64,000 nt of DNA from an uncultured beta proteobacterium (GTDB lineage Bacteria > Pseudomonadota > Gammaproteobacteria > Burkholderiales > Burkholderiaceae_C). The stretch spans positions 1-64,000 of the forward strand of contig CAJCCO010000141.1 in the NCBI GenBank assembly GCA_903960915.1, given 5' to 3'. The notes under the pieces were generated by a model. That model searched no databases and was not told the DNA's origin. It was given only the letters and a program-made list of their open reading frames with translations. The position numbers and the translations under genes were made by a program. Below, one piece after another: positions 1-9,417 of the stretch (positions are counted from its first letter, which is position 1; each line of letters opens with the position of its first letter).

Positions 1-2430
1 CAGGCCAGTGTGGTCATTGTGGGCGGCGGCATCGTTGGATGCAGCTTGGCGTATCACCTGACATTGCGCGGGTGCCGGGATGTGGTGCTGCTCGAACGCA
101 AGCAACTCACCTGCGGCACCACCTGGCACGCAGCGGGGCTGGTCGGCCAATTGCGCGCCACCTACAACCTCACGCGCCTGGCGCAGTACACCACCAATTT
201 ATACGCCTCGCTAGAGCAGGAAACCGGTCAGGCTACCGGCTTTCGGCAAACCGGCTCGATTGCCATTGCGACTAATCTGGCACGCTTGGAGGAACTCAAG
301 CGCGGCGCCTCCATGGCCAAGTGCTTTGGGCTGGAAGTACAGACCCTCACGCCTTCGGAAATCGCCAGCCTGTGGCCTGGCGTCACCGTGTCTGACGTGG
401 TCGGCGGTGTGTACCTGCCCAAAGACGGACGCACCAACCCGATTGATACCACGCAAGCGCTGGCCAAAGGCGCCAAAAGCCGTGGCGCGCGCATTTTTGA
501 AAATTGCGCGGCCCAAGAAATATTGATCGAAAACGGCAAAGCCGTGGGCGTGCGCACCGAGTTCGGCACCATTCGCGCCGACATGGTGGTCAACTGCGCC
601 GGCATGTGGGCACACGAACTCGGCGCCAAAGCCGGCACCACGGTGCCGCTGCATGCTGCAGAGCATTTCTACATCGTCACCGAGCCGATGGAAGGCTTGC
701 ACTCCAATCTGCCGGTGCTGCGCGACCCGGACGGCTGCGCCTATTTCAAAGAAGACGCGGGCAAGTTGCTGGTCGGTTGGTTCGAGCCGGTGGCCAAGCC
801 CTGGGGCATGAAAGGCATTCCCGAGACATTTAGCTTTGAATCCTTGCCGGACGATTTAGAGCATATCGAGCCGCTGCTGGCTGCCGCCATGCACCGCACC
901 CCGGCGCTGGAAAAGACCGGCATCAATTTGTTTTTTAACGGCCCCGAAAGCTTTACCCCGGACGACCGCTATTTGCTGGGCGAAACGCCGGAGGTGCGCA
1001 ATTTGTTTGTGGCCGCAGGCTTTAACTCCATCGGTATCCAGTCCGCCGGTGGCGCAGGCAAAGTGCTGGCCGACTGGATGCTCGACGGCCATCCGCCCAT
1101 GGACTTGTGGGACGTGGACATCCGCCGCGTCATGCCCTTTCAGCGTAACCGCAGCTATTTGCGTGACCGCACCGTCGAATCGCTGGGTTTGCTTTACGCC
1201 ATGCACTGGCCCTTCCGCCAGCCCGAGACGGCGCGCGGCGTGCGCCGCTCCATCTTGCACGACCGCCTGGCCGCGCATGGCGCCTGCTTTGGCGAAACGG
1301 CCGGATGGGAGCGCCCCAACTGGTATGCGCCTGCGGGCGTCAAGGCCGAATATGAATACAGCTATGGCCGGCAAAACTGGTTTGACTACGCTGCTGCCGA
1401 GCACCATGCGGTGCGCAATGCAGTAGGCATTTTTGACCAGTCCTCGTTTGCCAAATTTGTGGTGCAAGGCCCGGATGCCGAGGCGGTGCTTAACCGCATC
1501 AGCGCCAACAATATGTCGGTGCCGGTGGGCAAAGTGGTGTACACGCAATGGCTCAATGAGCGCGGTGGTATCGAGGCTGATTTGACGGTCACGCGCGAGG
1601 CGCTAGATCGCTATTTGGTCGTCACCGCCGCCGCCACGCAAACGCGCGATTTCTCGTGGCTGCAGCGCAATATTCCCGCCGATGCGCGCGCCATGGCGAT
1701 CGATGTGTCGTCCAGCATGGCGGTGCTGGGTGTGATGGGCCCGCGTTCGCGTGAGCTGCTCAGCCAGTTAACCGAAGCCGATATGTCCCCTTCGGCCTTC
1801 CCCTTTGGCACCTCGCAAATTATCGATCTGGGCTATGCCCGTGTGCGGGCTAGCCGCATCACCTATGTGGGCGAGCTGGGTTGGGAGTTGTACATCCCCA
1901 CCGAATTCGCGCCTGGCGTGTTCGACGCGTTGATGCAGGCCGCACCTTCGGTCGGTGGACGTCTGGCCGGTTACCACGCGCTTAACTCGCTGCGCATGGA
2001 AAAAGGCTACCGCCACTGGGGCCACGACATCAGCGACGAAGACACGCCCCTGCAATCGGGCCTGGGCTTTGCCGTCGCCATGAAAAAGCCGGGTGGCTTT
2101 ATCGGTCTGGAAGCTTTGCAAGCGCAAAAAGAAGCCGGCCTGACGCGCCGCCTGGTGCAGTTTGCTTTGGATGACGCGACGCCTTTGCTCTACCACAACG
2201 AACCCATTTGCCGTGACGGTGCCATCGTCGGGCGCATCAGCTCGGGCATGTTCGGTCACCACTTGGGTAAGTCGCTGGGCATGGGCTATGTGGAGTGCCA
2301 AACCCAGGGCGAAGCGCCTGAGGTAATTTTGCAAGGGCGCTACGAAATTGAGGTCGCCGGTGTGCGCTACAGCGCGCAGCCCTCGTTGGCGCCCTTGTAT
2401 GACCCTAGCTCGGCGCGCATCAAGGTCTAA
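1..2430 (+). CDS. Dimethylglycine/sarcosine dehydrogenase-like FAD oxidoreductase with GcvT domain (5' truncated)
   Basis: The reading frame is open from base 1, so the true start lies before the window. About 809 residues are visible. The N-terminal half begins at once with a Rossmann FAD-binding motif (VVIVGGGIVGCS) and has the DAO-family fold. The C-terminal half (from about residue 430) looks like the folate-binding GcvT/aminomethyltransferase domain, with a late GYRHWGHD segment. This two-domain layout and length match dimethylglycine dehydrogenase, sarcosine dehydrogenase and related demethylases, which pass the methyl carbon to tetrahydrofolate. The exact N-methyl substrate cannot be read from sequence. 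The gene is followed 47 bp later by an XRE-cupin regulator on the same strand, which may control it. Family confident, substrate not. Confidence 0.85.
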   Translation, partial: QASVVIVGGGIVGCSLAYHLTLRGCRDVVLLERKQLTCGTTWHAAGLVGQLRATYNLTRLAQYTTNLYASLEQETGQATGFRQTGSIAIATNLARLEELKRGASMAKCFGLEVQTLTPSEIASLWPGVTVSDVVGGVYLPKDGRTNPIDTTQALAKGAKSRGARIFENCAAQEILIENGKAVGVRTEFGTIRADMVVNCAGMWAHELGAKAGTTVPLHAAEHFYIVTEPMEGLHSNLPVLRDPDGCAYFKEDAGKLLVGWFEPVAKPWGMKGIPETFSFESLPDDLEHIEPLLAAAMHRTPALEKTGINLFFNGPESFTPDDRYLLGETPEVRNLFVAAGFNSIGIQSAGGAGKVLADWMLDGHPPMDLWDVDIRRVMPFQRNRSYLRDRTVESLGLLYAMHWPFRQPETARGVRRSILHDRLAAHGACFGETAGWERPNWYAPAGVKAEYEYSYGRQNWFDYAAAEHHAVRNAVGIFDQSSFAKFVVQGPDAEAVLNRISANNMSVPVGKVVYTQWLNERGGIEADLTVTREALDRYLVVTAAATQTRDFSWLQRNIPADARAMAIDVSSSMAVLGVMGPRSRELLSQLTEADMSPSAFPFGTSQIIDLGYARVRASRITYVGELGWELYIPTEFAPGVFDALMQAAPSVGGRLAGYHALNSLRMEKGYRHWGHDISDEDTPLQSGLGFAVAMKKPGGFIGLEALQAQKEAGLTRRLVQFALDDATPLLYHNEPICRDGAIVGRISSGMFGHHLGKSLGMGYVECQTQGEAPEVILQGRYEIEVAGVRYSAQPSLAPLYDPSSARIKV

Positions 2431-2477
2431 GCGGCAAACCGCGCTGACCACCTGACCTGATACAAACAATAGCAAAT

Positions 2478-3107
2478 ATGGCCATTCAAGCCGCGCGCCT
2501 GGCGCTACCCGAAGACAACGATGAATCGCTGGCGGTGCTGGCCGACATCGACCCGGGTGCGGCCATTGGTGAGCAATTGCGCGAACTGCGCTTGGTCAAA
2601 AACCTGACCCTGCGCGAAGTGGCCGAAAAAGCCGGTATCTCGGTCGGCTACCTCAGCCAGCTAGAGCGCAACCATTCGCGCCTGCCGATTGCAGTGCTCA
2701 AACGCATCAGCGATGCGCTGGGCGTGCACATGAATTGGTTCTTCCAGCAAAACACCGAGGGCGACCCGGCCGAGCGCGATGTGGTGGTGCGCAGCACCCA
2801 CCGCCGCCGCATGTCCTTTACCGGGCTGGGCATCCAAGAGGAATTGCTCTCACCTAATTTGAGCGGCCCACTGGAAATGCTGCTCAGCACCATCGAACCG
2901 GGCGCGGACAGCGAGGACTATTTCCACGATGGCGCCGAGGCCGGTTACGTCTTGTCCGGCACTTTGGATTTGTGGGTCTCAGGCCGGCATTTCCGCTTGC
3001 ACGAGGGCGATAGCTTTTCCTTCAAAAGCACCGATGTGCACCGCTGCGCCAATCCGGGCGACGTGCCGGTGCGCGTCATCTGGGTGATTACGCCGCCGCA
3101 TTACTGA
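2478..3107 (+). CDS. XRE-family transcriptional regulator with C-terminal cupin domain
   Basis: This 209-residue protein has an N-terminal helix-turn-helix of the XRE/Cro type at about residues 30-85 (LRLVKNLTLREVAEKAGIS, then VGYLSQLERN). A small cupin barrel follows at about 125-205, with the glycine-rich GAEAGYVLSG strand and a HEGDSFSF turn. Such regulators bind a small metabolite or metal in the cupin and often control nearby amine or amino-acid catabolic genes. It lies 47 bp downstream of the flavoprotein demethylase on the same strand, so local control is plausible but unproven. The Shine-Dalgarno sequence before this ATG is weak; no better in-frame start is evident. Confidence 0.88.
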   Translation: MAIQAARLALPEDNDESLAVLADIDPGAAIGEQLRELRLVKNLTLREVAEKAGISVGYLSQLERNHSRLPIAVLKRISDALGVHMNWFFQQNTEGDPAERDVVVRSTHRRRMSFTGLGIQEELLSPNLSGPLEMLLSTIEPGADSEDYFHDGAEAGYVLSGTLDLWVSGRHFRLHEGDSFSFKSTDVHRCANPGDVPVRVIWVITPPHY

Positions 3108-3275
3108 AGCGCCGATCGACCTCAAGGTCGGGTGCCGGTTGCGCCGGTGACCGCTTGGGTGGTGCAGATTCGGGCGTGGGTGAGATGGTGTGGCCCAGCG
3201 GCACCACTCCAGGTGCGCGAATGCTTGCTCGATGCGGTGTACTCGGCCTTGTCAAACGACCAACCCGCAAGGGGC

Positions 3276-3644
3276 TCAGGCCTGATTGTGTTGCCGAATG
3301 CGCGCCACCAACGCGCGCACTTGCGGGTCTGGCAGGGCCGGCGCTTGCGCGTCGACATGCGCGCGCACCAGCCGCTCCAGCGTCTCCACATGTGGCGCCA
3401 GCGGGCCAAAAAACCGCGGGGCGTCGCCTACGGCCAGCAGCAGCGTGGGAAAGTCTTCCACATCCAGCGGGTGCAACAAGTCGGCCTCGTCTTCTACATC
3501 CAGCCAAACAAACTGCGCCTGCGGATAAGCCGCCTGCACCTGCGCAAAGCGCGCCTGGTAGTCACGGCACACCCCACACCAGGCGGCACACAAACAGACG
3601 ACCAGCACGTTGTCGGGGGGGGTGGATGGGGCACTTGCGTTCAT
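3276..3644 (-). CDS. Thioredoxin-family protein
   Basis: This 122-residue protein carries the thioredoxin active-site segment CAAWCGVCRDY near residues 18-28 (WCxxC, with Gly-Val between the cysteines) and the conserved cis-proline region DVEDFPTLLL at about 62-71. No convincing signal peptide is seen, so it is probably cytoplasmic. It is the last gene of the minus-strand run after soeC, 64 bp downstream, and is probably co-transcribed with xsc-pta-soeABC. A thiol-disulfide role near an enzyme that makes and oxidises sulfite is attractive but is inference. The C-terminal third (about 85-122) is not typical of plain thioredoxin. Confidence 0.8.
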   Translation of the reverse strand: MNASAPSTPPDNVLVVCLCAAWCGVCRDYQARFAQVQAAYPQAQFVWLDVEDEADLLHPLDVEDFPTLLLAVGDAPRFFGPLAPHVETLERLVRAHVDAQAPALPDPQVRALVARIRQHNQA

Positions 3645-3708
3645 ACCTGCATCATCGCAAAAAAATGTTGCGCCGTTTCAGGCCAAGCACTGGCCGGCTT
3701 GTCGGCGC

Positions 3709-4641
3709 TCAAGACACCGTCTGGTAGTACAGGTTTTGAGGGTGTTTGGCTTGGGCGAAGAAGAACCAGCGCTCGGCCAGCAATCCCGGCGCTTGCAGCA
3801 GCAACGCCAGCACCCACGGCAGCGCCGAGGTGCTGCTCATGCCCCACACCAGGCACAGGGCCGGCAGAGCAAAAGCCAGCACCTGAAAACCCAGTTTGAC
3901 GTTGCGCATGGCCAACAAAGAGGCGCCATGAAAAAACTCGCGGGTGTTGAAAGACCCTGCCGACATGCCCATGGACTTTTGCACCAGTTTTTTTGCTTTG
4001 ATGCCGGTAGCGCTTTGCAGGGTGGAGGCGGGTTTGAGCGCAGCGTTGCGGCGCAGGCTCATGCGCCGGAAAGACCAGGCCACCAGGGTCAGCACCAGCG
4101 TGGGCAGGCCATAGCTGGTCAGCAGCAGGGTTTCACCGGCCATGGCCGCCAGCGCGCAGGCCAGCACCATGCCCGAGGACAGGCCAATGAGCGTGAAGTT
4201 GACGATGGTCAGGCCGTGCGCCCACTCTTGAATGAAGCGCAGGCAGGCATAAATCATGGCGGTGCAATACCACAGGCCAAACGTGCCCAGCAACACCAGC
4301 ACGGGCAGCGCTTTGACCCACGGCGAGTTCAAACTTAGAAACAGCGTGACCCACCACAGCCCCACCAAGCCAATGAAGGCCGGCAGCACAATGACCTCGC
4401 GCGACATCCAGGAGGTGCGCCACATCAGCACAGCCCGCCAGGCGCGCATCTTGTGGCCCAGGTGCAGAAATGACGAGGCCAGGCCGGCCAGCAGCAACAC
4501 CTCGGCCACCGTCAGCGCCTGCAGCACAAAGGCCGGGGAGAGTGGCAGGCCAGCCAGCGCCGCAAACGCCAGCAAGGCCACCAGACCCTGGGCCACACCC
4601 GAGAGGGTGGTGAAAAACAGAATTGAAAACGCGGGATGCAT
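3709..4641 (-). CDS. soeC: Sulfite dehydrogenase membrane anchor subunit SoeC (DmsC/NrfD-like)
   Basis: This 310-residue protein is almost entirely hydrophobic, with about eight predicted membrane helices, and resembles the DmsC anchor of DMSO-reductase-family enzymes. It starts MHPAFSILFFTTLSG, 6 bp after soeB stops, and completes an A-B-C set of molybdopterin catalytic subunit, four-cluster ferredoxin and quinone-reactive anchor. In SoeABC the anchor exchanges electrons with the quinone pool. Assignment to sulfite rather than DMSO or polysulfide rests on linkage to xsc and pta, whose product is sulfite, and on the lack of a Tat signal on the catalytic subunit. Moderately high confidence. 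Confidence 0.8.
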   Translation of the reverse strand: MHPAFSILFFTTLSGVAQGLVALLAFAALAGLPLSPAFVLQALTVAEVLLLAGLASSFLHLGHKMRAWRAVLMWRTSWMSREVIVLPAFIGLVGLWWVTLFLSLNSPWVKALPVLVLLGTFGLWYCTAMIYACLRFIQEWAHGLTIVNFTLIGLSSGMVLACALAAMAGETLLLTSYGLPTLVLTLVAWSFRRMSLRRNAALKPASTLQSATGIKAKKLVQKSMGMSAGSFNTREFFHGASLLAMRNVKLGFQVLAFALPALCLVWGMSSTSALPWVLALLLQAPGLLAERWFFFAQAKHPQNLYYQTVS

Positions 4642-4647
4642 GGCGGT

Positions 4648-5430
4648 TCAACCTTCAGAAGATGAAGAACTGGTCGGCGCGGGCGGCGTGATGATGCGCG
4701 GCAAATACTGGTTGGCCGGTTGGGTTTCCCACTCGGGCATCAGCGCGTAACCACCGCGTTCGCGAATCGCTTGAGACACCTCGGAGTCCGGGTCTTTGAC
4801 GTCACCAAACAAACGCGCGCCGGTGGGGCAGGCTTTGACGCAGGCCGGTTTGCGGTCTTCGGGCGGCAGGTGTTCGTCGTAAATGCGGTCCACGCACAGC
4901 GTGCACTTGGTCATGACCTGGCGCTCTTCATCCAACTCACGCGCGCCGTACGGGCAGGCCCAAGCGCAGTATTTGCAGCCAATGCATTTGTCGTAGTCCA
5001 CCAGCACAATGCCGTCTTCGGCGCGCTTGTAGCTGGCACCGGTGGGGCACACCGGCACGCAAGGCGGGTCTTCGCAATGCAGGCAACTCTTGGGGAAGTG
5101 AATGGTGTCGGTGCCCGGAAACTCGCCCGCTTCATAGGTTTGCACCCGGTTGAAGAAGGTGCCGGTGGGGTTGGCGCCATAGGGCAGGATGTCGGCCAGC
5201 GGCCCGGCTGCGCCCGAGGTGTTCCATTGTTTGCACGAGGTGACGCAGGCATGGCAGCCCACACACACATTCAGATCAATCACCAGCGCGAGTTGCTTGG
5301 CCAGGGTTTCACCGGGTTGGGCGCGGGCGCTAACGGGCTTGGGGCCAGGCATGGCGGGCGCTGAGCCCGCTGAACTGGGCGCGTTCGCCACCAGCGGCGT
5401 TTGCAAAATATCTTTAAGCCACTGCATCAT
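4648..5430 (-). CDS. soeB: Sulfite dehydrogenase iron-sulfur subunit SoeB
   Basis: The protein has 260 residues. Four cysteine clusters are visible in order: CVGCHACVTSC, CLHCEDPPCVPVCP, CIGCKYCAWACP, and CTLC paired with CVKACP. This is the four-[4Fe-4S] ferredoxin of DmsB/PsrB/SoeB type, which wires a molybdopterin subunit to a membrane anchor. A roughly 40-residue linker rich in Pro, Ala and Ser precedes the first cluster. The start is an ATGATG doublet overlapping the stop of soeA (TGA at 5427-5429), implying translational coupling; either ATG could be used. There is no signal peptide, consistent with a cytoplasm-facing complex. Confidence 0.88.
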   Translation of the reverse strand: MMQWLKDILQTPLVANAPSSAGSAPAMPGPKPVSARAQPGETLAKQLALVIDLNVCVGCHACVTSCKQWNTSGAAGPLADILPYGANPTGTFFNRVQTYEAGEFPGTDTIHFPKSCLHCEDPPCVPVCPTGASYKRAEDGIVLVDYDKCIGCKYCAWACPYGARELDEERQVMTKCTLCVDRIYDEHLPPEDRKPACVKACPTGARLFGDVKDPDSEVSQAIRERGGYALMPEWETQPANQYLPRIITPPAPTSSSSSEG

Positions 5431-8387
5431 GATTTTTTACGTCCTGCAAAGTAGGTCATCACCGACACCGCCTTACCCAGCACCCCGGGCACGGCGGGCG
5501 TGCTGGCGATTTGCGGGAAGGTCTCTTGCGCCTCGTCGGGCTCGGCCGGGCGAATGCGCACACGCACGTCGTACCAGCCGGCCTGGCCGGTAATCGGGTC
5601 GGAGTTGCTGATGGTTTTGCCACCGCGCGCCGTGCCCTTGGCAATCGGGAACGGCAGCTCTTCAGTGATCAGGTGGTTGAGCAAAAAGCCCTTGCGCGCC
5701 TCATCGGCCCCGGGGGCCAGTTGCCAGGCGCCGTCGGCTTTGCCAATGGCGTTCCAGGTCCAGACCGTGCCGGGCTCCACCGCCTCCGAGTAGCGCAGCA
5801 TGCAGCGCACCTGGCCCCACTGACTCTCCACCCAGGCCCAGCCGCCGTCGGCAATGCCGGCGGCCTTGGCGGTCAGCGGGTTCACGTGCAGGTAGTTGTG
5901 GCTGTGAATCTGGCGCAGCCAGGCGTTTTGCGAGTCCCACGAGTGGTACATGGCCATGGGCCGCTGCGTGATGGCGTTGAGCGGGTAGGCCGCCAGGTCG
6001 GTGGCGTCTTCTTCCAGCGGCGCGTACCAAAACGGCAGCGGGTCAAAGTAGGTGTCAATGCGCTCGCGCAGCGCCTCGGGCGGTTGGCGCCCAGCACTCT
6101 TGCCCTGCGCGGCCAGGCGGAAGGACTGCAAGGTGTCGGAATACAGCGCAATCTGCACCGGGTCGTTCTTTTGGCGCCAGCCTTTTTCTTTGGCAAAGTC
6201 CAGGTACTCGCGGTTCCAGTTGCGCATGTAGTGCATGGTCTCGGGCAGGTGGTACTGGAACACGCAGTTGTTTTTTTCGTAGGCTTCCCACTGCTTGGGG
6301 TTGGGCTCACCACGCAAATGTTCGTCGCCGTTTTTGCCGCGCCAGCCCATCAAAAAGCCAATGCCGGGCTGTGGCTGAAAGTTCACCACAAAGTCGGGGT
6401 AGCCGGTGAACTTGCGCCCACCTTCGGCGGTGGTGAAAGCCGGAAACTTGAGGCGCCCGGCCAGCTCAATCAGCACCTCCTGGAACGGGCGGCACTCGCC
6501 CAGCGGCTTGACCACTGGAATGCGCACGGAATCGACCGGGCCATCAAACTCAGAGATCGGGCGGTCCAGCATGCCCATCACGTCGTGGCGCTCCAGGTAA
6601 GTGGTGTCGGGCAGCACCAGGTCGGCAAAGGCCACGGTCTCGCTCTGGAAGGCGTCGCACACCACCAGAAACGGAATCATGTGCTCACCCTTATCGTCCT
6701 TGCGGTTGAGCATCTCGCGCACCGCCATGGTGTTCATGGAGCTGTTCCAGGCCATGTTGGCCATGAAAATCATCAGGGTGTCAATGCGGTAGGGGTCGCC
6801 GCGCACCGCGTTGGTGATGACGTTGTGCATCAGCCCGTGGGCCGACAGCGGATGCTCCCACGAGAACGCGTGGTCAATGCGAATCGGTGAGCCATCGGGG
6901 TTGATGGCCAGCTCGTCCGGGTGCGCCGGAAAACCCAGCGGCGCCGCGTTCAGCGGCGTGTTGGGCTGAATCATGGCGGGGTCGTTGAAGGCGCGGTAAT
7001 TGGGCACGACGTGGCGCGGGTACGGCGCCTTGTGGCGAAAGCCGCCCGGTGCATCAATGGTGCCCAGCACGCTCATCAGCACCGCCAGGGCGCGCACGGT
7101 CTGAAAGCCGTTGGAGTGCGCTGCCAGGCCGCGCATGGCGTGAAACGCCAGCGGACGGGCCTGCGTGGTGGGGTGTACTTTGCCCCAGGCGTCGGTCCAG
7201 GCAATGGGCAACTCAAAGGCTTGCTTCAAGGCCGCGTCGCCCATCTCCAGCGCCAGTTGGCGAATGCGGGTCGCGTCAATGCCAGTAATGGCGGCGGCCC
7301 ACTCGGGCGTGCACGTGGCCACGCGATCGCGCAGCAGCTGGAAAGAAGGCGCCACGCGCGTGCCGTCGGCCAAGGTGTAGTGGCCTTCTAGCGCGGGGTC
7401 GCAACCGTCGGCAATGCCTTCGGGGTAGGCGTTTTTAACGCTGCCACTGGCCTTGTCCCACACCAACTTGTTGTGCGGGTTGCGGCCGTCACCGGGTGGG
7501 CCTTTTTCGGGGTTGGGGTCGAAAGCAAACAGGCCTTCGCGCGGGCCCTCGTCCAGCACCACCAACTGTGGGCCGTTGGTAAAACGCTTGATGAAGGCGT
7601 GGTCTATCAGATCTTTTGCCAGCAACTCGTGCAACAGTGCCATCAGCAGGGCGCCGTCGGTGCCGGGCTTGATCGGAATCCACTCATCGGCAATGGCCGA
7701 GTAGCCGGTGCGCACCGGGTTGATGGAGATGAAGCGGCCGCCAGCGCGCTTGAACTTGGACAACGCGATCTTCATCGGGTTGCTGTGGTGGTCTTCGGCG
7801 GTGCCGAGCATCACGAACACCTTGGCGCGGTCCAGGTCGGGGCCACCAAATTCCCAGAAGCTGCCGCCCACGGTGTAAATCATGCCGGCGGCCATGTTGA
7901 CCGAGCAAAAGCCGCCGTGCGCGGCGTAGTTGGGCGTGCCGAACTGGCGCGCAAACAGGCCGGTCAGCGCCTGCATCTGGTCGCGCCCGGTGAACAGGGC
8001 AAATTTCTTCGGGTCGGTGGAACGAATTTTTTGCAGACGCTCGGTCAAAATTTCGTAGGCCCGGTCCCAGGAGATCGGCTCAAACTCGCCATCGCCACGC
8101 GCGCTGCCAGGCTTGCGCAGCAGCGGCTGCGTCAACCGTGCCGGCGAGATTTGTTTCATGATGCCCGAGGCGCCCTTGGCGCAAATCACGCCCTGGTTGA
8201 GCGGGTGGTTCGGGTTGCCGTCGATATAGCGCACCTCAGGGCCGTTCTCGCCCTCGCGCAAATGCACCCGAATGCCGCAGCGGCAGGCGCACATGTAACA
8301 GGTGGTGCATTTAATCTCGGTGTCGGCCGTGGGCGTGGCCGCGGTCAGCGGGTTGTGCACAGGCTCGGAAGATAGAAACTTGAACAC
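5427..8387 (-). CDS. soeA: Sulfite dehydrogenase molybdopterin catalytic subunit SoeA
   Basis: The 986-residue protein belongs to the DMSO-reductase family. Near the N terminus it binds a [4Fe-4S] cluster with CYMCACRC and a fourth cysteine in VICAKGASG, followed by the molybdopterin domains and a C-terminal molydopterin dinucleotide-binding region (HSHNYLHVNPLTAK). I chose the GTG start at 8387: it has AAAGGA five bases upstream, and longer frames would run into pta. No twin-arginine signal is present, which fits SoeA (cytoplasmic) and not DmsA/PsrA (exported). It follows pta by 41 bp. Predicted reaction: sulfite to sulfate with electrons to quinone, disposing of the sulfite released by Xsc. 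Confidence 0.83.
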   Translation of the reverse strand: MFKFLSSEPVHNPLTAATPTADTEIKCTTCYMCACRCGIRVHLREGENGPEVRYIDGNPNHPLNQGVICAKGASGIMKQISPARLTQPLLRKPGSARGDGEFEPISWDRAYEILTERLQKIRSTDPKKFALFTGRDQMQALTGLFARQFGTPNYAAHGGFCSVNMAAGMIYTVGGSFWEFGGPDLDRAKVFVMLGTAEDHHSNPMKIALSKFKRAGGRFISINPVRTGYSAIADEWIPIKPGTDGALLMALLHELLAKDLIDHAFIKRFTNGPQLVVLDEGPREGLFAFDPNPEKGPPGDGRNPHNKLVWDKASGSVKNAYPEGIADGCDPALEGHYTLADGTRVAPSFQLLRDRVATCTPEWAAAITGIDATRIRQLALEMGDAALKQAFELPIAWTDAWGKVHPTTQARPLAFHAMRGLAAHSNGFQTVRALAVLMSVLGTIDAPGGFRHKAPYPRHVVPNYRAFNDPAMIQPNTPLNAAPLGFPAHPDELAINPDGSPIRIDHAFSWEHPLSAHGLMHNVITNAVRGDPYRIDTLMIFMANMAWNSSMNTMAVREMLNRKDDKGEHMIPFLVVCDAFQSETVAFADLVLPDTTYLERHDVMGMLDRPISEFDGPVDSVRIPVVKPLGECRPFQEVLIELAGRLKFPAFTTAEGGRKFTGYPDFVVNFQPQPGIGFLMGWRGKNGDEHLRGEPNPKQWEAYEKNNCVFQYHLPETMHYMRNWNREYLDFAKEKGWRQKNDPVQIALYSDTLQSFRLAAQGKSAGRQPPEALRERIDTYFDPLPFWYAPLEEDATDLAAYPLNAITQRPMAMYHSWDSQNAWLRQIHSHNYLHVNPLTAKAAGIADGGWAWVESQWGQVRCMLRYSEAVEPGTVWTWNAIGKADGAWQLAPGADEARKGFLLNHLITEELPFPIAKGTARGGKTISNSDPITGQAGWYDVRVRIRPAEPDEAQETFPQIASTPAVPGVLGKAVSVMTYFAGRKKS

Positions 8388-8428
8388 GGCAATCCTTTGG
8401 CTGTAAACCGGGGAAACGGAAAAACGGA

Positions 8429-9397
8429 TTATGAAACAGTCGCCACGGGCTGGCTGGCCAGCACCGCTAAGGCCACAGAGGCCAGACGTGACTGCAGCGA
8501 GTCGGCACGCGAGGTCAACACAATCGGCACCTTGGCGCCCAGCACCAGGCCGGCGCAATCGCCCCCGCCAATGTAGTTAAAACTTTTGTACAGCATGTTG
8601 CCGGCGTTGAGGTCGGGCATGAGCAGCAGGTCGGCATCGCCCGCCACCTGGCTGTCCATCTTCTTGATGCGCGCGGCCTGCGCCGAGATGGCGTTGTCAA
8701 ACCCCATGGGCCCCTCCACGATGGCACCCGGCCAGGCGCCTTCGGCCGCCAAGGCCACCAGCGCCTGCGCGTCGAGCGTGGCCACGATGGCCGGGTTCAC
8801 GGTTTCCACCGCCGCCACAATGCCGACCTTGGGCTGCGCAATGCCTAACTGGCGCAACAGGGCCAGGGCGTTGCTCAGAATGTCGCGCTTGGTTTTCAGG
8901 TCAGGCGCAATATTGACCACGCAATCGGCCAGCGCCAGCAGCTTGGGGTAACGCGGCAGGTCAAACACAAAGGCGTGGCTGATGCGGGTGTCGCCCCGCA
9001 AGCCGGTGGCCTTGTTGACGACCGCGCTCATCAGCTCATCGGTGTGCAGCGCGCCTTTCATCAGGGCGCTGACTATCCCCTCACGCGCCAGCGTGGTGGC
9101 GCGCAGGGCGGCTTGCGGTGCGGCGTCAGAGGTGGCAACCACCTCAAACGCCCGCATGTCCACACCCGCTTCATCGGCGGCCCGGGCAATCAGCTCGGTG
9201 GGCCCCACCAGCAGCGGGCGGGCAATGCCGCTGTGCGCAATGCGCACGGCGGCATTGAGCGCCAGCGCATCACACGGGTACACCAGCGCAATCGCCGGCG
9301 CATGGGCGCCGGCTACGGCGCGCGCCCGCGCCACCAGTTGCGTCAAGCGCGGGTGGCTGTCCCCCTCGTTGGCGGTATCAGAAAACGTGCTGCTCAT
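8429..9397 (-). CDS. pta: Phosphate acetyltransferase (short Pta-domain form)
   Basis: This 322-residue protein consists of a single phosphate acetyl/butyryl-transferase domain, without the N-terminal DRTGG/BioD-like extension of long Pta proteins. Recognisable segments are MKGALHTDELMSAVV, GIVAAVETVNP and the C-terminal DLNAGNMLYKSFNYIGG. It converts acetyl phosphate plus CoA to acetyl-CoA. Placement 20 bp after xsc is the arrangement known from taurine and sulfoacetaldehyde degraders, where Xsc makes acetyl phosphate. A phosphobutyryltransferase-like specificity is possible by family but unlikely here. Confidence 0.93.
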   Translation of the reverse strand: MSSTFSDTANEGDSHPRLTQLVARARAVAGAHAPAIALVYPCDALALNAAVRIAHSGIARPLLVGPTELIARAADEAGVDMRAFEVVATSDAAPQAALRATTLAREGIVSALMKGALHTDELMSAVVNKATGLRGDTRISHAFVFDLPRYPKLLALADCVVNIAPDLKTKRDILSNALALLRQLGIAQPKVGIVAAVETVNPAIVATLDAQALVALAAEGAWPGAIVEGPMGFDNAISAQAARIKKMDSQVAGDADLLLMPDLNAGNMLYKSFNYIGGGDCAGLVLGAKVPIVLTSRADSLQSRLASVALAVLASQPVATVS

Positions 9398-9417
9398 GGC
9401 GCCGGGCCTGGGCAGGC

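Noticed and set aside
5511-8375. Long plus-strand open frames opposite soeA (5511-6890 and 7473-8375)
   Set aside because: They are shadows of the molybdopterin gene created by GC codon bias; no start signals or domains.
3709-8387. DMSO, polysulfide or tetrathionate reductase identity for the molybdopterin operon
   Set aside because: The catalytic subunit lacks a Tat signal and the operon begins with xsc and pta, which favours the sulfite dehydrogenase SoeABC; not excluded by sequence alone.
8388-8558. N-terminal extension of the molybdopterin subunit
   Set aside because: It would overlap pta and adds a non-conserved segment; a GTG with AAAGGA at 8387 fits better and leaves the Fe-S motif near the N terminus.
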